A DNA stretch of 64,000 nt from Stigmatella erecta (GCF_900111745.1 NZ_FOIJ01000009.1:359647-423646); one strand, 5' to 3'; counted from the stretch's first letter, positions 1 to 8,347 are shown. Notes: a model not told the origin generated them from the letters alone. A program made the numbers and translations.

Positions 1-900
1 TGGGACGTGGACCTGGAGGACGTGGCGAGGAAGATCACCCCGAAAACGAAGGCCCTGTACCTCATCCACTACGCGGGCTTCCCGGGGCCCGCCGCGGAGA
101 TGCGCAAGCTGGCGGACCAGCATGGGATTCCGCTCATCGAGGACTGCGCCCTGTCCCTGCTGTCCTCGGACGGGCCGGTGCCGCTGGGGACCACGGGCGA
201 TGTGGGCATCTTCTGCCTCTACAAGACGCTGCCGGTGCCCAACGGGGGCGCGCTGACCATCAACGGCCCCCGGCAGTACAGCCTGCCCCAGCCGCCCGCG
301 CCGCCGCTGTTGTCCACCTTCAGCCACACCGTGTCGGCGCTGCTCCAGAACCTGGAGCTGCGCGGGGGTGGGGTGGGGCGCGGCCTGCGCAGCCTCATCC
401 GAGGCCTGGGCCGCGGCACGGTGAAGGCCGCCAGCATCGAGCGTGTGGCCACGGGCACGCAGCACTTCAACCGGGAGCACGTGGACCTGGGCATGAGCCC
501 GCTCACCCAGCGCATCGCCCTGTCGCAGGACCTGGAGCACATCGTCGAGACGCGGCGGCGCAACTACTTCTTCCTGCTGGGGCGGCTGCGGGACATCTCG
601 CCGCCGCTGTTCAACCAGCTCCCTGCGGGCGTCAGCCCGCTCTTCTACCCGCTGGTGGTGGAGAACAAGGCGGAGGTGCTGGAGCGCCTGCGCGCGCGGG
701 GCATCGACGTCATCGACTTCTGGAAGCGGTTCCACCCAGCGTGTGACGCGGCGGAGTTCCCCGAGGTGGCCCAGCTGCGCCGCTCCATCGTGGAGATTCC
801 GTGCCACCAGGATCTCTCGCCCGAGGTGATGGCGCAGGTGGCCGGCGCGGTGCGCGAGGTGCTGATGCTGGACCGTGGCAATCGCAAGCAGACGGGCTGA
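1..900 (+). CDS. DegT/DnrJ/EryC1/StrS-family aminotransferase, 5'-truncated
   Basis: This is the C-terminal ~299 residues of a PLP-dependent sugar aminotransferase-like protein. The reading frame is open to base 1, so the true start lies upstream; the GTG at base 7 is internal. Visible family features are the IEDCA segment that contacts PLP and a FCLYKTLP segment, whose lysine sits where DegT enzymes hold the Schiff-base lysine, followed by NGG. Family members transaminate nucleotide-linked keto-sugars during surface polysaccharide synthesis. It lies 27 nt upstream of an acetyltransferase gene, consistent with one polysaccharide operon. The family is well supported; the substrate is unknown. 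Confidence 0.85.
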   Translation, partial: WDVDLEDVARKITPKTKALYLIHYAGFPGPAAEMRKLADQHGIPLIEDCALSLLSSDGPVPLGTTGDVGIFCLYKTLPVPNGGALTINGPRQYSLPQPPAPPLLSTFSHTVSALLQNLELRGGGVGRGLRSLIRGLGRGTVKAASIERVATGTQHFNREHVDLGMSPLTQRIALSQDLEHIVETRRRNYFFLLGRLRDISPPLFNQLPAGVSPLFYPLVVENKAEVLERLRARGIDVIDFWKRFHPACDAAEFPEVAQLRRSIVEIPCHQDLSPEVMAQVAGAVREVLMLDRGNRKQTG

Positions 901-927
901 TTCTCCCCAGGCCCCAAGGGTGACACC

Positions 928-2127
928 GTGATTCGTGAATCCGAAGTGACGCCTGAGCCACGGCCTTCGCAGTGGCTCCAGGTGGATGCCGTGTTGGACC
1001 CGGCCGTGCTCGCGGGCATGCGCGCCGAGTGGAACGCGCTGCTCGCCTCGAGCAACGCGGGAATCTTCAACTCCTGGGAGTGGCTCTACCCGTGGTGCCG
1101 CCGCATCGCTCCGGACCGACGGCCGATGGTGCTCACCGCGAGGGATAGGCGCGGGGCGCTGGTGGGCCTCATGCCGCTGGGCTTCGAGGTCCGCCGGGTG
1201 ATGGGCCGGCTGGTGGGGCGCGTGGGCTTCCTGGGGGAGACCCACGTGGGCAGCGACTACCTGGACGTGGTGGCGCGGCGGGGCGCGGAGGAAGAGGTGA
1301 CGCGCGCCTTCGCCCAGACGCTCCGGCAGCTGCATGGCACCTGGGACGTGCTGGACCTGACCGACCTGCACGAGGACTCGCTCACGGTGAAGGTGCTCCG
1401 GGAGGCGTTCCCGGAGATGGACGTCCGCGTGACGGAGCGCTACCTCTGCCCCTACGAGAAGTTCGAGAAGGGGGAGAGCTTCGACACGTTCCTCAAGCGC
1501 ACGGGCCGCCGGGACAACTACCTGCGGCGGCGCAAGTGGCTCGAGAAGCAGGAGGGCTATTGCATCGAGCGCACGGAGCTGCCCGGAGCGCTGGCGGGGC
1601 CCATGACGGACTTCTTCCGCCTGCACGCGGCGCGCTGGGCCGGGGACGGGGGCTCGCAGGGCATCAAGGGCAAGGGCGTGGAGGCCTTTCACCGGGATGC
1701 CACGCAGCTGCTCGCCGAGCAGGGCCAGCTGCGCCTCTACACCATGAAGGTGGGGGGCCAGGCCGTGGCGTCGGTCTACGGCATCGTCCACCGGGACACG
1801 TTCATCTACTTCCAGTCCGGGTATGACCCGGAGTGGCGCAACCGGAGCGTGGGCCTGGTGCTCGTGGGCGAGACGTTCAAGGACGCCTTCGAGTCCGGCC
1901 TCACCGAGTACGACTTCCTGCGCGGCACGGAGACCTACAAGTCCGACTGGACGTCGAAGCAGCGGCGCACCGTGGCGGTGCGCATCCACGCCCACGAGGG
2001 GGCCGGGAGCTGGTTCACCCGTCACGAGGAGCTGGCGCGCACGGTGCGCAACACCTTCAAGCGCATCCTTCCGGACGCCACGGTCGAGAAGATTCGCCGG
2101 TTGAGGCGGCGAAGGGCGGCCATCTGA
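928..2127 (+). CDS. GNAT-fold acetyltransferase of the CelD/BcsL (FemAB-like) type
   Basis: A 399-residue cytosolic protein beginning with GTG. An early segment with NSWEWLYPW and a C-terminal half with YFQSGYDPEWRNRSVGLVL and YDFLRGTETYKSDW match the BioF2-like acetyltransferase domain found in CelD/BcsL proteins of polysaccharide loci. These are thought to acylate sugars or carrier-linked intermediates. It follows the aminotransferase by 27 nt and ends at the boundary of a predicted secreted barrel gene. The acceptor cannot be read from the sequence. Confidence 0.8.
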   Translation: MIRESEVTPEPRPSQWLQVDAVLDPAVLAGMRAEWNALLASSNAGIFNSWEWLYPWCRRIAPDRRPMVLTARDRRGALVGLMPLGFEVRRVMGRLVGRVGFLGETHVGSDYLDVVARRGAEEEVTRAFAQTLRQLHGTWDVLDLTDLHEDSLTVKVLREAFPEMDVRVTERYLCPYEKFEKGESFDTFLKRTGRRDNYLRRRKWLEKQEGYCIERTELPGALAGPMTDFFRLHAARWAGDGGSQGIKGKGVEAFHRDATQLLAEQGQLRLYTMKVGGQAVASVYGIVHRDTFIYFQSGYDPEWRNRSVGLVLVGETFKDAFESGLTEYDFLRGTETYKSDWTSKQRRTVAVRIHAHEGAGSWFTRHEELARTVRNTFKRILPDATVEKIRRLRRRRAAI

Positions 2128-2144
2128 GGCCCTGGGCCCCCGGT

Positions 2145-2879
2145 GTGTGGCTGGGAGGGGTGCTGGCGCTCGCGGTGGGCGCCCGCGCCGAGGCGCAGGC
2201 GCCGGAGCCGCTGGACTGGCCGGTGCAGGCGTTCTTCCTCCACGATGTGGCCCAGGTCCAGGAGGCGGGCGAGGTGCAGGTCCAGGCCGCCTTCCAGGCC
2301 CGGGACACGCCCGAGGGGATGCAGCTGGAGGTGCCCCTCGAAGCGGAGCTGGGGCTGGGACGCCAGCTCCAGCTCTCCGGTGCGCTTCACTGGGAGCGGG
2401 CGCGTGACATGGGGGAGCTCCAGCGGGGGTTCTCCTCCGTGGAGGTGGGGGCCACCTACGGGCTCGTCGACTCGGCCGCGCGGGGGCTCGCGCTCGCCTC
2501 GGGCCTGGAGGCCTCGTTCTCCCGGGCCGCGTTCAGCGACAACCAGTGGACCCTCGCCGCGCGGTTCCTGGCCTTCCAGCAGGTGGGCTGGCTGGGGCTG
2601 AGCGCGGACCTCGAGCCCGGTGTCGCCCACTCCCGGCATCAGCCGCTCAAGCCGCGCGCGGAGCTGGGCCTGGGCGTGGTGCTGGGCTCCGGGTGGATCT
2701 GCCCGACGGGGGAGGTTCACGCCGAGCTGGAGGCGGAGCGGACCCTGGAGTTCTCGGGCGGTGTGAAGGTCAAGCCCGGCCCAGCGGTGGAGCTGGGCGC
2801 GGGCGCCTTGATCGGCAAGCACGGCGCGGAGAACATCCTCGGCGCGCTGGCCTCGATCGTCATCAGTTACCCGCCGTAG
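2145..2879 (+). CDS. Predicted outer-membrane beta-barrel protein
   Basis: About 244 residues with a short hydrophobic N-terminus ending in AEAQA, a plausible signal peptidase I site. The mature part shows alternating hydrophobic/polar strands typical of myxobacterial barrel-like proteins of unknown function. The frame is open far upstream, inside the acetyltransferase gene; the GTG at 2145 is chosen because it starts directly before the hydrophobic core. The upstream start is therefore uncertain by tens of bases. Its 3' end overlaps the 3' end of the convergent GH128 gene by 13 nt. It may serve export or anchoring of the polysaccharide, but this is only inferred from position. Confidence 0.6.
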   Translation: MWLGGVLALAVGARAEAQAPEPLDWPVQAFFLHDVAQVQEAGEVQVQAAFQARDTPEGMQLEVPLEAELGLGRQLQLSGALHWERARDMGELQRGFSSVEVGATYGLVDSAARGLALASGLEASFSRAAFSDNQWTLAARFLAFQQVGWLGLSADLEPGVAHSRHQPLKPRAELGLGVVLGSGWICPTGEVHAELEAERTLEFSGGVKVKPGPAVELGAGALIGKHGAENILGALASIVISYPP

Positions 2880-4117
2880 GCCTCCACCTCGAAGATGGAG
2901 TAGCCGTACTGGGTGTTGCGCTTCGTTCCGTAGATGCGCAGGTACCGGCCGCTGCCATTGAGGCCGGTGAGGTCATCCACGCCGCCGTCGCTGGTGGACG
3001 TGGAGTAGATGGTGGTCCAGGTGCTGCCGTTGGCGGACGTCTGGACCTGGTACTCCTTGCCGTAGGCGGCCTCCCACTGGATCTTCACGCGATTGAAGGT
3101 CTTCGTCGCGCCGTAGTCCACCATCAGGTACTGGGGGTCCGAGAAGGCGCTGCTCCAGCGCGTGCTCAGGCTCCCGTCGATGGCGTTGCCCGCCACCGTG
3201 CCGGCGCCCTCGCTGGAGGAGGCCATGGCGGCTACGGGCACGTGCTTGTTGGGGTCCGTGGTGGGGGGCGTGGCCGTGGGCAGGCTCACGTACAGCTGGC
3301 CGAGCTCCGTGAGCTGCCCCGAGTTGCCCAGGAGGTTGATGTTGGGGATCTCCGCGTTGCGGCCCGAGAACCAGGAGTAGCGGAAGACCGCGGGCTCGTT
3401 CTCCAGGTAGTTCACCGCGTCCGTCATGTACTTCTTCTGGACCGCCAGCGTGATTTCGTTGTGGGGCCGGTCACCGCAGGCGAACTCGGTCAGCCAGATG
3501 GGCTTGTTGTACTTCTTGAACAGGCCGATGTACCAGCTGAGCGCGCTGACGTCGCAGGCGTACCAGTGGACGGCGATGTAATCGACCTTGCAGTTGGTGC
3601 AGGCCTTGAAGAACGCGTCCAGGTAGACGACAGGGTCCGTGAAGGTCACCCCGTCTTCGGACACGCAGTCGCCGCAGTAGTTCACCGCGGGGGCCACGAG
3701 CTTCAGGTTCTTGCGCCGGGCCACCTCTTCCAGCACGGGCCACAGGGCCGCGGCCTGCTTGGGCGTCTTGTTCGCCTGGCTCTTGAAGTTGGGCTCGTTG
3801 AAGCCCAGCAGGTACTGAGCGCCCGCGGGGATCTGCGCGGCCAGCGTGTCCACGTTGGGCGTTCCGCCCCACACCATGGGAGAGAAGGTCACTCCCACCG
3901 TGGGGGCCACGCCGGCGGCCGTCGACTCCGGCTGCGGGGCCCAGTTGTACCACCAGCTGATCCCCGTCGAGAGGGCCGTCATGTCCGCGGCGGAGTGATA
4001 GCCGTAAGCGATGCCCCGCTTGGCGCTCTTGGTGGCCTGCGGCTGCATCTGCGCGTGGGCCTGCTGCGTGTGGGCGCCCGCGACCAGGAGGGCGGCCAGA
4101 ACAAGGAACTGTTTCAT
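2867..4117 (-). CDS. Secreted GH128-type glycosyl hydrolase with C-terminal F5/8 (discoidin) domain
   Basis: A 416-residue protein with a signal peptide (residues 1-22, cleavage near AHAQ). Residues ~32-270 form an Asl1-like/GH128 catalytic barrel. The GFNEPN motif (Glu108) and WLTEFAC (Glu211) are the expected acid/base and nucleophile at strand ends 4 and 7. A Thr/Pro linker (~277-292) leads to a discoidin/CBM32-like domain (~293-416) that probably binds glycans. GH128 enzymes cleave beta-1,3-glucans such as fungal or algal cell-wall glucan. The start codon and likely ribosome site lie inside one arm of a perfect 16-bp inverted repeat, suggesting translational control. It follows the GH114 gene on the same strand. 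Confidence 0.85.
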   Translation of the reverse strand: MKQFLVLAALLVAGAHTQQAHAQMQPQATKSAKRGIAYGYHSAADMTALSTGISWWYNWAPQPESTAAGVAPTVGVTFSPMVWGGTPNVDTLAAQIPAGAQYLLGFNEPNFKSQANKTPKQAAALWPVLEEVARRKNLKLVAPAVNYCGDCVSEDGVTFTDPVVYLDAFFKACTNCKVDYIAVHWYACDVSALSWYIGLFKKYNKPIWLTEFACGDRPHNEITLAVQKKYMTDAVNYLENEPAVFRYSWFSGRNAEIPNINLLGNSGQLTELGQLYVSLPTATPPTTDPNKHVPVAAMASSSEGAGTVAGNAIDGSLSTRWSSAFSDPQYLMVDYGATKTFNRVKIQWEAAYGKEYQVQTSANGSTWTTIYSTSTSDGGVDDLTGLNGSGRYLRIYGTKRNTQYGYSIFEVEAYGG

Positions 4118-4214
4118 GTGAGAACCCCTTTCGGCCGGCAGTCTCGCCGTTCGTCATGAGTCCAGCGATAGGTGGATTCACGGGAAAAGCGGCCCTGGGG
4201 GGTTCTCACATGAA
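4113..4214 (-). promoter_or_regulatory. 16-bp perfect inverted repeat enclosing the GH128 start codon
   Basis: The arms are 4113-4128 (TTCATGTGAGAACCCC on the plus strand) and 4199-4214 (its exact reverse complement), with 70 nt between. On the minus-strand transcript the downstream arm holds the AAGGGG-like ribosome site and the ATG of the GH128 gene. The upstream arm begins 11 nt after the GH114 stop. A folded transcript would hide the start codon. It could also act as a terminator-like structure after GH114. The repeat is directly seen; the function is inferred. Confidence 0.65.
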
Positions 4215-4225
4215 CAATTCGCGTC

Positions 4226-5065
4226 TCAGCGGCAGGAGATGCGGGGTGCGTCCAGGTCCAGGTTTTTCACCAGGGTGTCGAAGTTGAGCGCGTTGGCCTG
4301 CGGGCAGATCTGCTGGGCCAGGGCATTGCCGCCGTACTCGATGCTGAACACGGGCTTGCCCGCGGCGATGAAGGGCAGCAGCTCCTCGCACTCGTCGTAC
4401 TGGAAGCACTCCTCGTTGACCTGGAAGTCGAAGTCGTTCACGAGCTGGGCAACCTGCCCCACGTCGTTCTTCAGGCCCACGGCCAGCCCGCGCGCATGGG
4501 CTTCGGTGGCGAGGAAGCGGTTGAAGGAGAGCTGGTCGGCGGAGGTGAGCTTGAAGCCCGTGGCGTTGGCGTAGCCATCCACGTTGTCGGGGTCCACCGC
4601 GTCACAGCCCTTCTGGCGGGCCAGCTCGATGCGGGTGCGCATGATGTCGCGGACCTTGGTGTTGCGGATGTCCAGCCAGCGCTCTCCGGGCCAGCCATCC
4701 AGCGCGTTGCCCAGGGCCGCCGCGGGGAAGCTGCCGGCGTCCGAACGCCAGTTCTCATAGGAGCCCGCGCTGAAGTAGCAGATGACCTTGCGGCCCTGGG
4801 CCTTGAGCGCGTTCAGGGTCGAGACCGGCGTGTCGAACAGGTCCACGTCGTACACGGCGACGTTGAAGCTGGTATTGAGCGTGCCATTGAGCTGGATCTG
4901 CCAGCGCGTCCCGGGTGCGGGGCGCCACCAGGTGGCCGTGGCCTCCACCGCGGGCGTGACGGTGTCCACGGGCTCGCCGGAGAGGGAGGCCGCCTCGCTA
5001 CCGCCGCACGCCCCGAGGAGGGGGAGGGCGGGAACGAGGCACAACAGGGTCTTCCAGTTTGGCAA
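4226..5065 (-). CDS. GH114-type endo-alpha-1,4-polygalactosaminidase-like lipoprotein
   Basis: A 279-residue lipoprotein; the lipobox LLGAC gives Cys20 as the acylated residue. The domain from ~W46 onward matches the TM1410/GH114 family: WQIQLNG near the start, then VICYFSAGSYE, DIRN, GCDAVDPDNVDGY (acidic active-site strand) and FSIEYGG near the end. GH114 members cleave galactosaminoglycan-type polymers, and related domains occur in PelA. A role in processing its own matrix or that of prey is possible. It lies upstream of GH128 on the same strand. Confidence 0.85.
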   Translation of the reverse strand: MPNWKTLLCLVPALPLLGACGGSEAASLSGEPVDTVTPAVEATATWWRPAPGTRWQIQLNGTLNTSFNVAVYDVDLFDTPVSTLNALKAQGRKVICYFSAGSYENWRSDAGSFPAAALGNALDGWPGERWLDIRNTKVRDIMRTRIELARQKGCDAVDPDNVDGYANATGFKLTSADQLSFNRFLATEAHARGLAVGLKNDVGQVAQLVNDFDFQVNEECFQYDECEELLPFIAAGKPVFSIEYGGNALAQQICPQANALNFDTLVKNLDLDAPRISCR

Positions 5066-5140
5066 GGTATTCTCCTTTTGCAGGGTGCCCGATATACCCC
5101 AGGCACCGCTGCGGAGAAACCCCTCGTTGTGGCGCCACCG

Positions 5141-5776
5141 TCAGTCGATGACGTCCTTGATGCGCTTGCCGCTGGCGATGTGCCCTTCCAGGGTGATGCT
5201 GGTCTTGTTGAGCAGGCTGCTGAAGACGGCGTCCTTCTCGTACTTGTCCTTGCCGTCGCCGAGCAGCTCCTTGCCCTTCTCCTGGTCACTGATGACCTTC
5301 GAGAGGAACTCCTTGTCGAAGTCCTTGCCGTCCTTCTTGCGCAGGTCGTTCACGTCCTTCTGCGCGTCGCGGATGGCCTCGTACTTGCGGCCGTCCTTGC
5401 CCTTCATCTCCTCGTCATAGCCGATCTGGATGCCGGAGCCGCCCGTGCCCGACATGTCGATCGACGACAGCTCGTAGGCCTTGGTCTCCGCCCAGGACTT
5501 CAGCTCCGCCTGGCTTTGGCGGTGGTCCTGTACGAGCTGGCGCGCGAACTTCAGCACCATGGGGTCCTCGGACTGCTGGAGCGCCAGCTCGCCCATGGCG
5601 ATCTGCTTGGCGTTGAAGACGGCCAGCTTGTCGACGTAGAGCTTGCCCTCTGCGGCCGTCTTTCCGATCTGGCGGGCATCCTTGATCGAGTCGCCCGCGT
5701 AGGCGCCGGAACCCAGCAGCAGACCCGACACCACCGCCGCCAGAGCCGCCGTCTTCCGTCCACGAATTCCAGCCAT
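5141..5776 (-). CDS. DUF4142-type periplasmic protein
   Basis: About 211 residues with a signal peptide (RGRKTAALAAVVSGLLLGSGAYA, cut before GDSIKD). The helical mature region fits DUF4142: KLAVFNAKQIAMGELAL, then a VLKFARQLVQDHRQSQAEL segment carrying the conserved DH, and a C-terminal helix with a single His (LEGHIASGK). The family is periplasmic with no settled function. The start at 5776 is chosen over an upstream in-frame start because the signal peptide begins there, with a purine-rich site in front. The spacing of 75 nt to the GH114 gene leaves co-transcription open. Confidence 0.75.
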   Translation of the reverse strand: MAGIRGRKTAALAAVVSGLLLGSGAYAGDSIKDARQIGKTAAEGKLYVDKLAVFNAKQIAMGELALQQSEDPMVLKFARQLVQDHRQSQAELKSWAETKAYELSSIDMSGTGGSGIQIGYDEEMKGKDGRKYEAIRDAQKDVNDLRKKDGKDFDKEFLSKVISDQEKGKELLGDGKDKYEKDAVFSSLLNKTSITLEGHIASGKRIKDVID

Positions 5777-5901
5777 GGTTCCCACCTTGCGAAAGGAGTT
5801 GATAGGGCAAGGTGGGTCCGCCTGGAGAGTTCCAGCAACAGTCCGCTTCGGCCTGAACCCTCTCCGGGAGGGCAATCAAGCAGTCAGGCGCAAGGCCGCT
5901 G

Positions 5902-6624
5902 TCACTTCAAGGGGAACTGGGCCGTGCCCTCGAAGAGTGACTTCGCCTCGATGCGGGGCACGCTGTCCTCGAGCCTCTGTCCGTCCGAGGCTGTCACGCG
6001 CAGCCTCAAGGGCCGAAGGTCCACGTGGGGGGCCGAGGTGAAGTAGTTGTAGTTTTCGCGCTTCATCTCCATCCAGTCACCGGTCGGGCCCTGCAGCTCC
6101 AGCTTCGAGATGGGATACCGGTGGTTGCGTACCTGGATGGCCGTCCAATCCTTGGAGCTGCCTTCCTTGATGTGGTAGCGCATCGAGCCCTTCACCGCGC
6201 ACGTGACGGGGCGCCAGCGCGTCGTCACCCGGCCGTCCTTCAGCGGGGCGATCTTCTCGAAGGCCTGCTTGCTCAGGTCCAGGTGTCCCGAGGCGCACTC
6301 CGGGCAGCTGTCGACGATGCGCACGCGCACGGTGCCGTTGGGGCCTTCGACTTCCGCGCAGGAGCCGCACACCGCGCTGTTGGCGAACTGCGGCGCGTTC
6401 ATCGCGGCCACGTCCATGTCCTCGGGGCTCGCGTCGTAGCCGCAGTGCCCCGCGCCCGTCGCTTCGTACCAGGTGGCGATGCCCTGCTTGAAGTCGCCCA
6501 GCGCGCGCACTTCGCCCGTGGGATCGTTGGTGAAGCCTGTGTCCTCCTCGGAGGAAGAGCACGCTGACAGGCCCAGCATGCAAACCGCGGTGAGGTTCCG
6601 GAGAGAGAAGAGTTCAGCGCGCAT
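5902..6624 (-). CDS. Bacterial expansin-like lipoprotein
   Basis: About 240 residues. The N-terminal signal ends with CMLGLSACSSS, a type II lipobox. A DPBB (GH45-like) domain follows: GIATWYEATGAGHCGYD, NSAVCGSCAEVEGPNG and VRIVDSCPEC, where the Asp corresponds to the residue essential in expansins. The C-terminal part (YHIKEGSSKDWTAIQVRNHRYPISKLEL...) is the cellulose-binding CBM63-like domain. Bacterial expansins loosen cell-wall polysaccharide networks without hydrolysis. A GGAG ribosome site sits 5 nt before the ATG at 6624. Neighbouring GH128, GH114 and DUF1349 genes suggest a secreted glycan-attack set. Confidence 0.85.
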   Translation of the reverse strand: MRAELFSLRNLTAVCMLGLSACSSSEEDTGFTNDPTGEVRALGDFKQGIATWYEATGAGHCGYDASPEDMDVAAMNAPQFANSAVCGSCAEVEGPNGTVRVRIVDSCPECASGHLDLSKQAFEKIAPLKDGRVTTRWRPVTCAVKGSMRYHIKEGSSKDWTAIQVRNHRYPISKLELQGPTGDWMEMKRENYNYFTSAPHVDLRPLRLRVTASDGQRLEDSVPRIEAKSLFEGTAQFPLK

Positions 6625-6855
6625 GGGAGGCTCCTTGCACCCGTGGGACCCCTGGAGCGTAGTGCGGCCCCCGCGTGCCCGTGTGAGGCTTCGCTCATGG
6701 CGCAATGGTCCGTCAGGGCTGCAATGGTATGGACGGGGAGACAGTGTGTAGCGCCTGGATGCCCGGTGGGGAGGCACGGGGGCGGCTGGGAACGTTTGCC
6801 GCCACGGGGGCCCCATGGCCGCGTCTGGGGACTTCGCCTGAGAGGAGCGCGGGGG
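6625..6855. other. Non-coding gap between expansin-like gene and a gene remnant
   Basis: It holds the upstream region of the expansin-like gene. No complete gene, tRNA or convincing terminator was seen. Confidence 0.5.
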
Positions 6856-6930
6856 CTACGTGCGGAAGGGCCCGGTCACCTCGAAGGTGATGCCGTTGCT
6901 GCTGGAGACGGAGGCGTTATAGACCCTGGC
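6856..6930 (-). pseudogene. In-frame coding remnant after the DUF1349 stop codon
   Basis: Directly after the TGA of the DUF1349 gene, the same frame runs a further 24 sense codons (ARVYNASVSSSN then GITFEVTGPFRT) to a TAG at 6856-6858. Nearly every codon ends in G or C, as in real genes of this genome. It looks like the C-terminus of a lost or longer beta-sandwich domain. It could be the old tail of the DUF1349 gene cut off by a new stop, or the remains of a separate neighbour. Confidence 0.4.
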
Positions 6931-7626
6931 TCAGGTCAGGTCGTGCAGATCCTTGCCGAGTGGAGGCGTGAGGCGGAACTCCGAGAACCGGACGCTCAGC
7001 CCGGCCCGCTCTGGCGTGCAGCACATGGGTCCCACCTGATAGGCCGAGGCCACCGGGAACGGTGAGAGCCGGACCAACGGCCACGTCTTGCCATCGGCCG
7101 ACGCTTGCAACCGCAGCACGCCCTTGGCCACCGTCGCGCGCATCCAGAACGAGCGGGCGTCGTGCTCATAGGGCCCCGTCGCCCAATCCGACTTGCCATT
7201 GGTCAGCACGCTGCTGAGCATCGCCCGGCCATCGGACAGCTCGATGCCCGCCTTGACCCAGCGCCGGTTGTCGACGCGCACCATGATGCCGGCCTGGTCA
7301 TACAGCTGCTCATAGGCCGCCTCGACGCGAAGCTGCGCCGTGAAGCTGGCGCCCGTGCGAACCCCCAGGAAGTGGCCGGAGTCGCGCGTGAAGCCATAGT
7401 GGGTCTCCCGCCAGAAGTCGGTCGCCTTGTCCGTCGTCACCTCGAGGACGCCATCGGTTCGCTTCCAGAGCTTCGGCTCGTTCAGCCAGGTTCCATCGTC
7501 CATCGTCGTTCCCGCTCCCTTACCGGCCGGCGGCGCGGCCACGGCCTTCTCGGCGATCGCCGGTACCAGCAAGGCCCCCACACCTGCGCCCAGGATTGTC
7601 CTTCGTTCGAGTCTCTTCGAGCCCAT
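6931..7626 (-). CDS. DUF1349 (concanavalin-like) secreted protein
   Basis: About 231 residues. The N-terminus (RLERRTILGAGVGALLVPAIA) resembles a Tat-type signal with a twin arginine followed by a hydrophobic stretch. The rest matches DUF1349: DFWRETHYGFTRDSGHF, YDQAGIMVRVDNRRWVKAGIELSDG and FWMRATVAKGVLRLQASADGKTW. This is the jelly-roll fold seen in laminin/concanavalin-like proteins and may bind glycans. The ATG at 7626 is preferred because it starts the signal and has GGAGG ~9 nt upstream. The gene may have been longer, since coding-like sequence continues in frame past the stop. Confidence 0.8.
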   Translation of the reverse strand: MGSKRLERRTILGAGVGALLVPAIAEKAVAAPPAGKGAGTTMDDGTWLNEPKLWKRTDGVLEVTTDKATDFWRETHYGFTRDSGHFLGVRTGASFTAQLRVEAAYEQLYDQAGIMVRVDNRRWVKAGIELSDGRAMLSSVLTNGKSDWATGPYEHDARSFWMRATVAKGVLRLQASADGKTWPLVRLSPFPVASAYQVGPMCCTPERAGLSVRFSEFRLTPPLGKDLHDLT

Positions 7627-7712
7627 TCCATGCCTCCAGGTCAGATACCGCCATCCCACTCGCGGTGCGTGTCCCTATACACGGACGCGGCGGCCAGGGC
7701 GAAGTGCTCGGG

Positions 7713-8324
7713 TCAAGCCTGAAGCGGAAGCACGGCACCGATGGCAACGAAGACGCCGCCACAGGCTCGATTGAAGCGCCGTCCGACGCGCCCCAGCCAA
7801 GGGCGGACCCGGTTCGCTGCGCTCGCGAGTGCGTACTCGACGAGGGATTCTGTCACCGCGAAAGTTGCAGCCACTACCGCGAACTGGGTCACCAGGCTGC
7901 GGTGCGGGTCGATGAACTGTGTGAGGAAAGCACTGAAGAAAAGCAGGCCCTTGGGGTTTGTCGCTGCCGCGAGAAAGCCTTGACGAAAGAGCGACCCGCC
8001 GTTGGCCTCGGTGGGCCCGGTACTGACCACGACGTCAATCGGTGGAGAGCGCCAGACCTGGATGCCGAGCCAGACAAGGTAGGCGCCACCCACCCATCTC
8101 AGCACCGTGAGCCAAAGGAGAGAGGACTTGATCAGTGCCCCAATACCGAACATGCAAAGGGCGATGATGGCAACAAAGCCCAAGCCCCCACCCGCGATGG
8201 TGAACAGGGTCTTGCGGCTTCCGTGCAGGGCGCCATGCGTGAGGACGAGAAGGCTGTTGGGGCCCGGCGACAGCGACAAGCCTATGGAGGCGACAGAAAA
8301 AATAAGCCAAGTGTCGAACTGCAT
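7713..8324 (-). CDS. LysE/RhtB-family amino-acid exporter
   Basis: A 203-residue inner-membrane protein with about six hydrophobic segments. The N-terminal SLSPGPNSLLVLTHGALHGSRK segment is the hallmark of LysE/RhtB exporters, and FLAAATNPKGLLFFSAFLTQFI is the second conserved block. Family members export amino acids or homoserine lactones by proton antiport. The start at 8324 is supported by the family N-terminus. It is divergent from the Ser/Thr kinase gene across 130 bp that contain paired palindromes. Confidence 0.88.
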   Translation of the reverse strand: MQFDTWLIFSVASIGLSLSPGPNSLLVLTHGALHGSRKTLFTIAGGGLGFVAIIALCMFGIGALIKSSLLWLTVLRWVGGAYLVWLGIQVWRSPPIDVVVSTGPTEANGGSLFRQGFLAAATNPKGLLFFSAFLTQFIDPHRSLVTQFAVVAATFAVTESLVEYALASAANRVRPWLGRVGRRFNRACGGVFVAIGAVLPLQA

Positions 8325-8347
8325 TGATGCTTCTCCAATGACGCCTG

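Noticed and set aside
7..9. GTG as start of the first gene
   Set aside because: The frame is open to base 1 and the family is longer at its N-terminus, so this is an internal codon.
2546..4159. Long plus-strand open frame
   Set aside because: Antisense to the GH128 gene and part of the barrel gene, with no recognisable motif.
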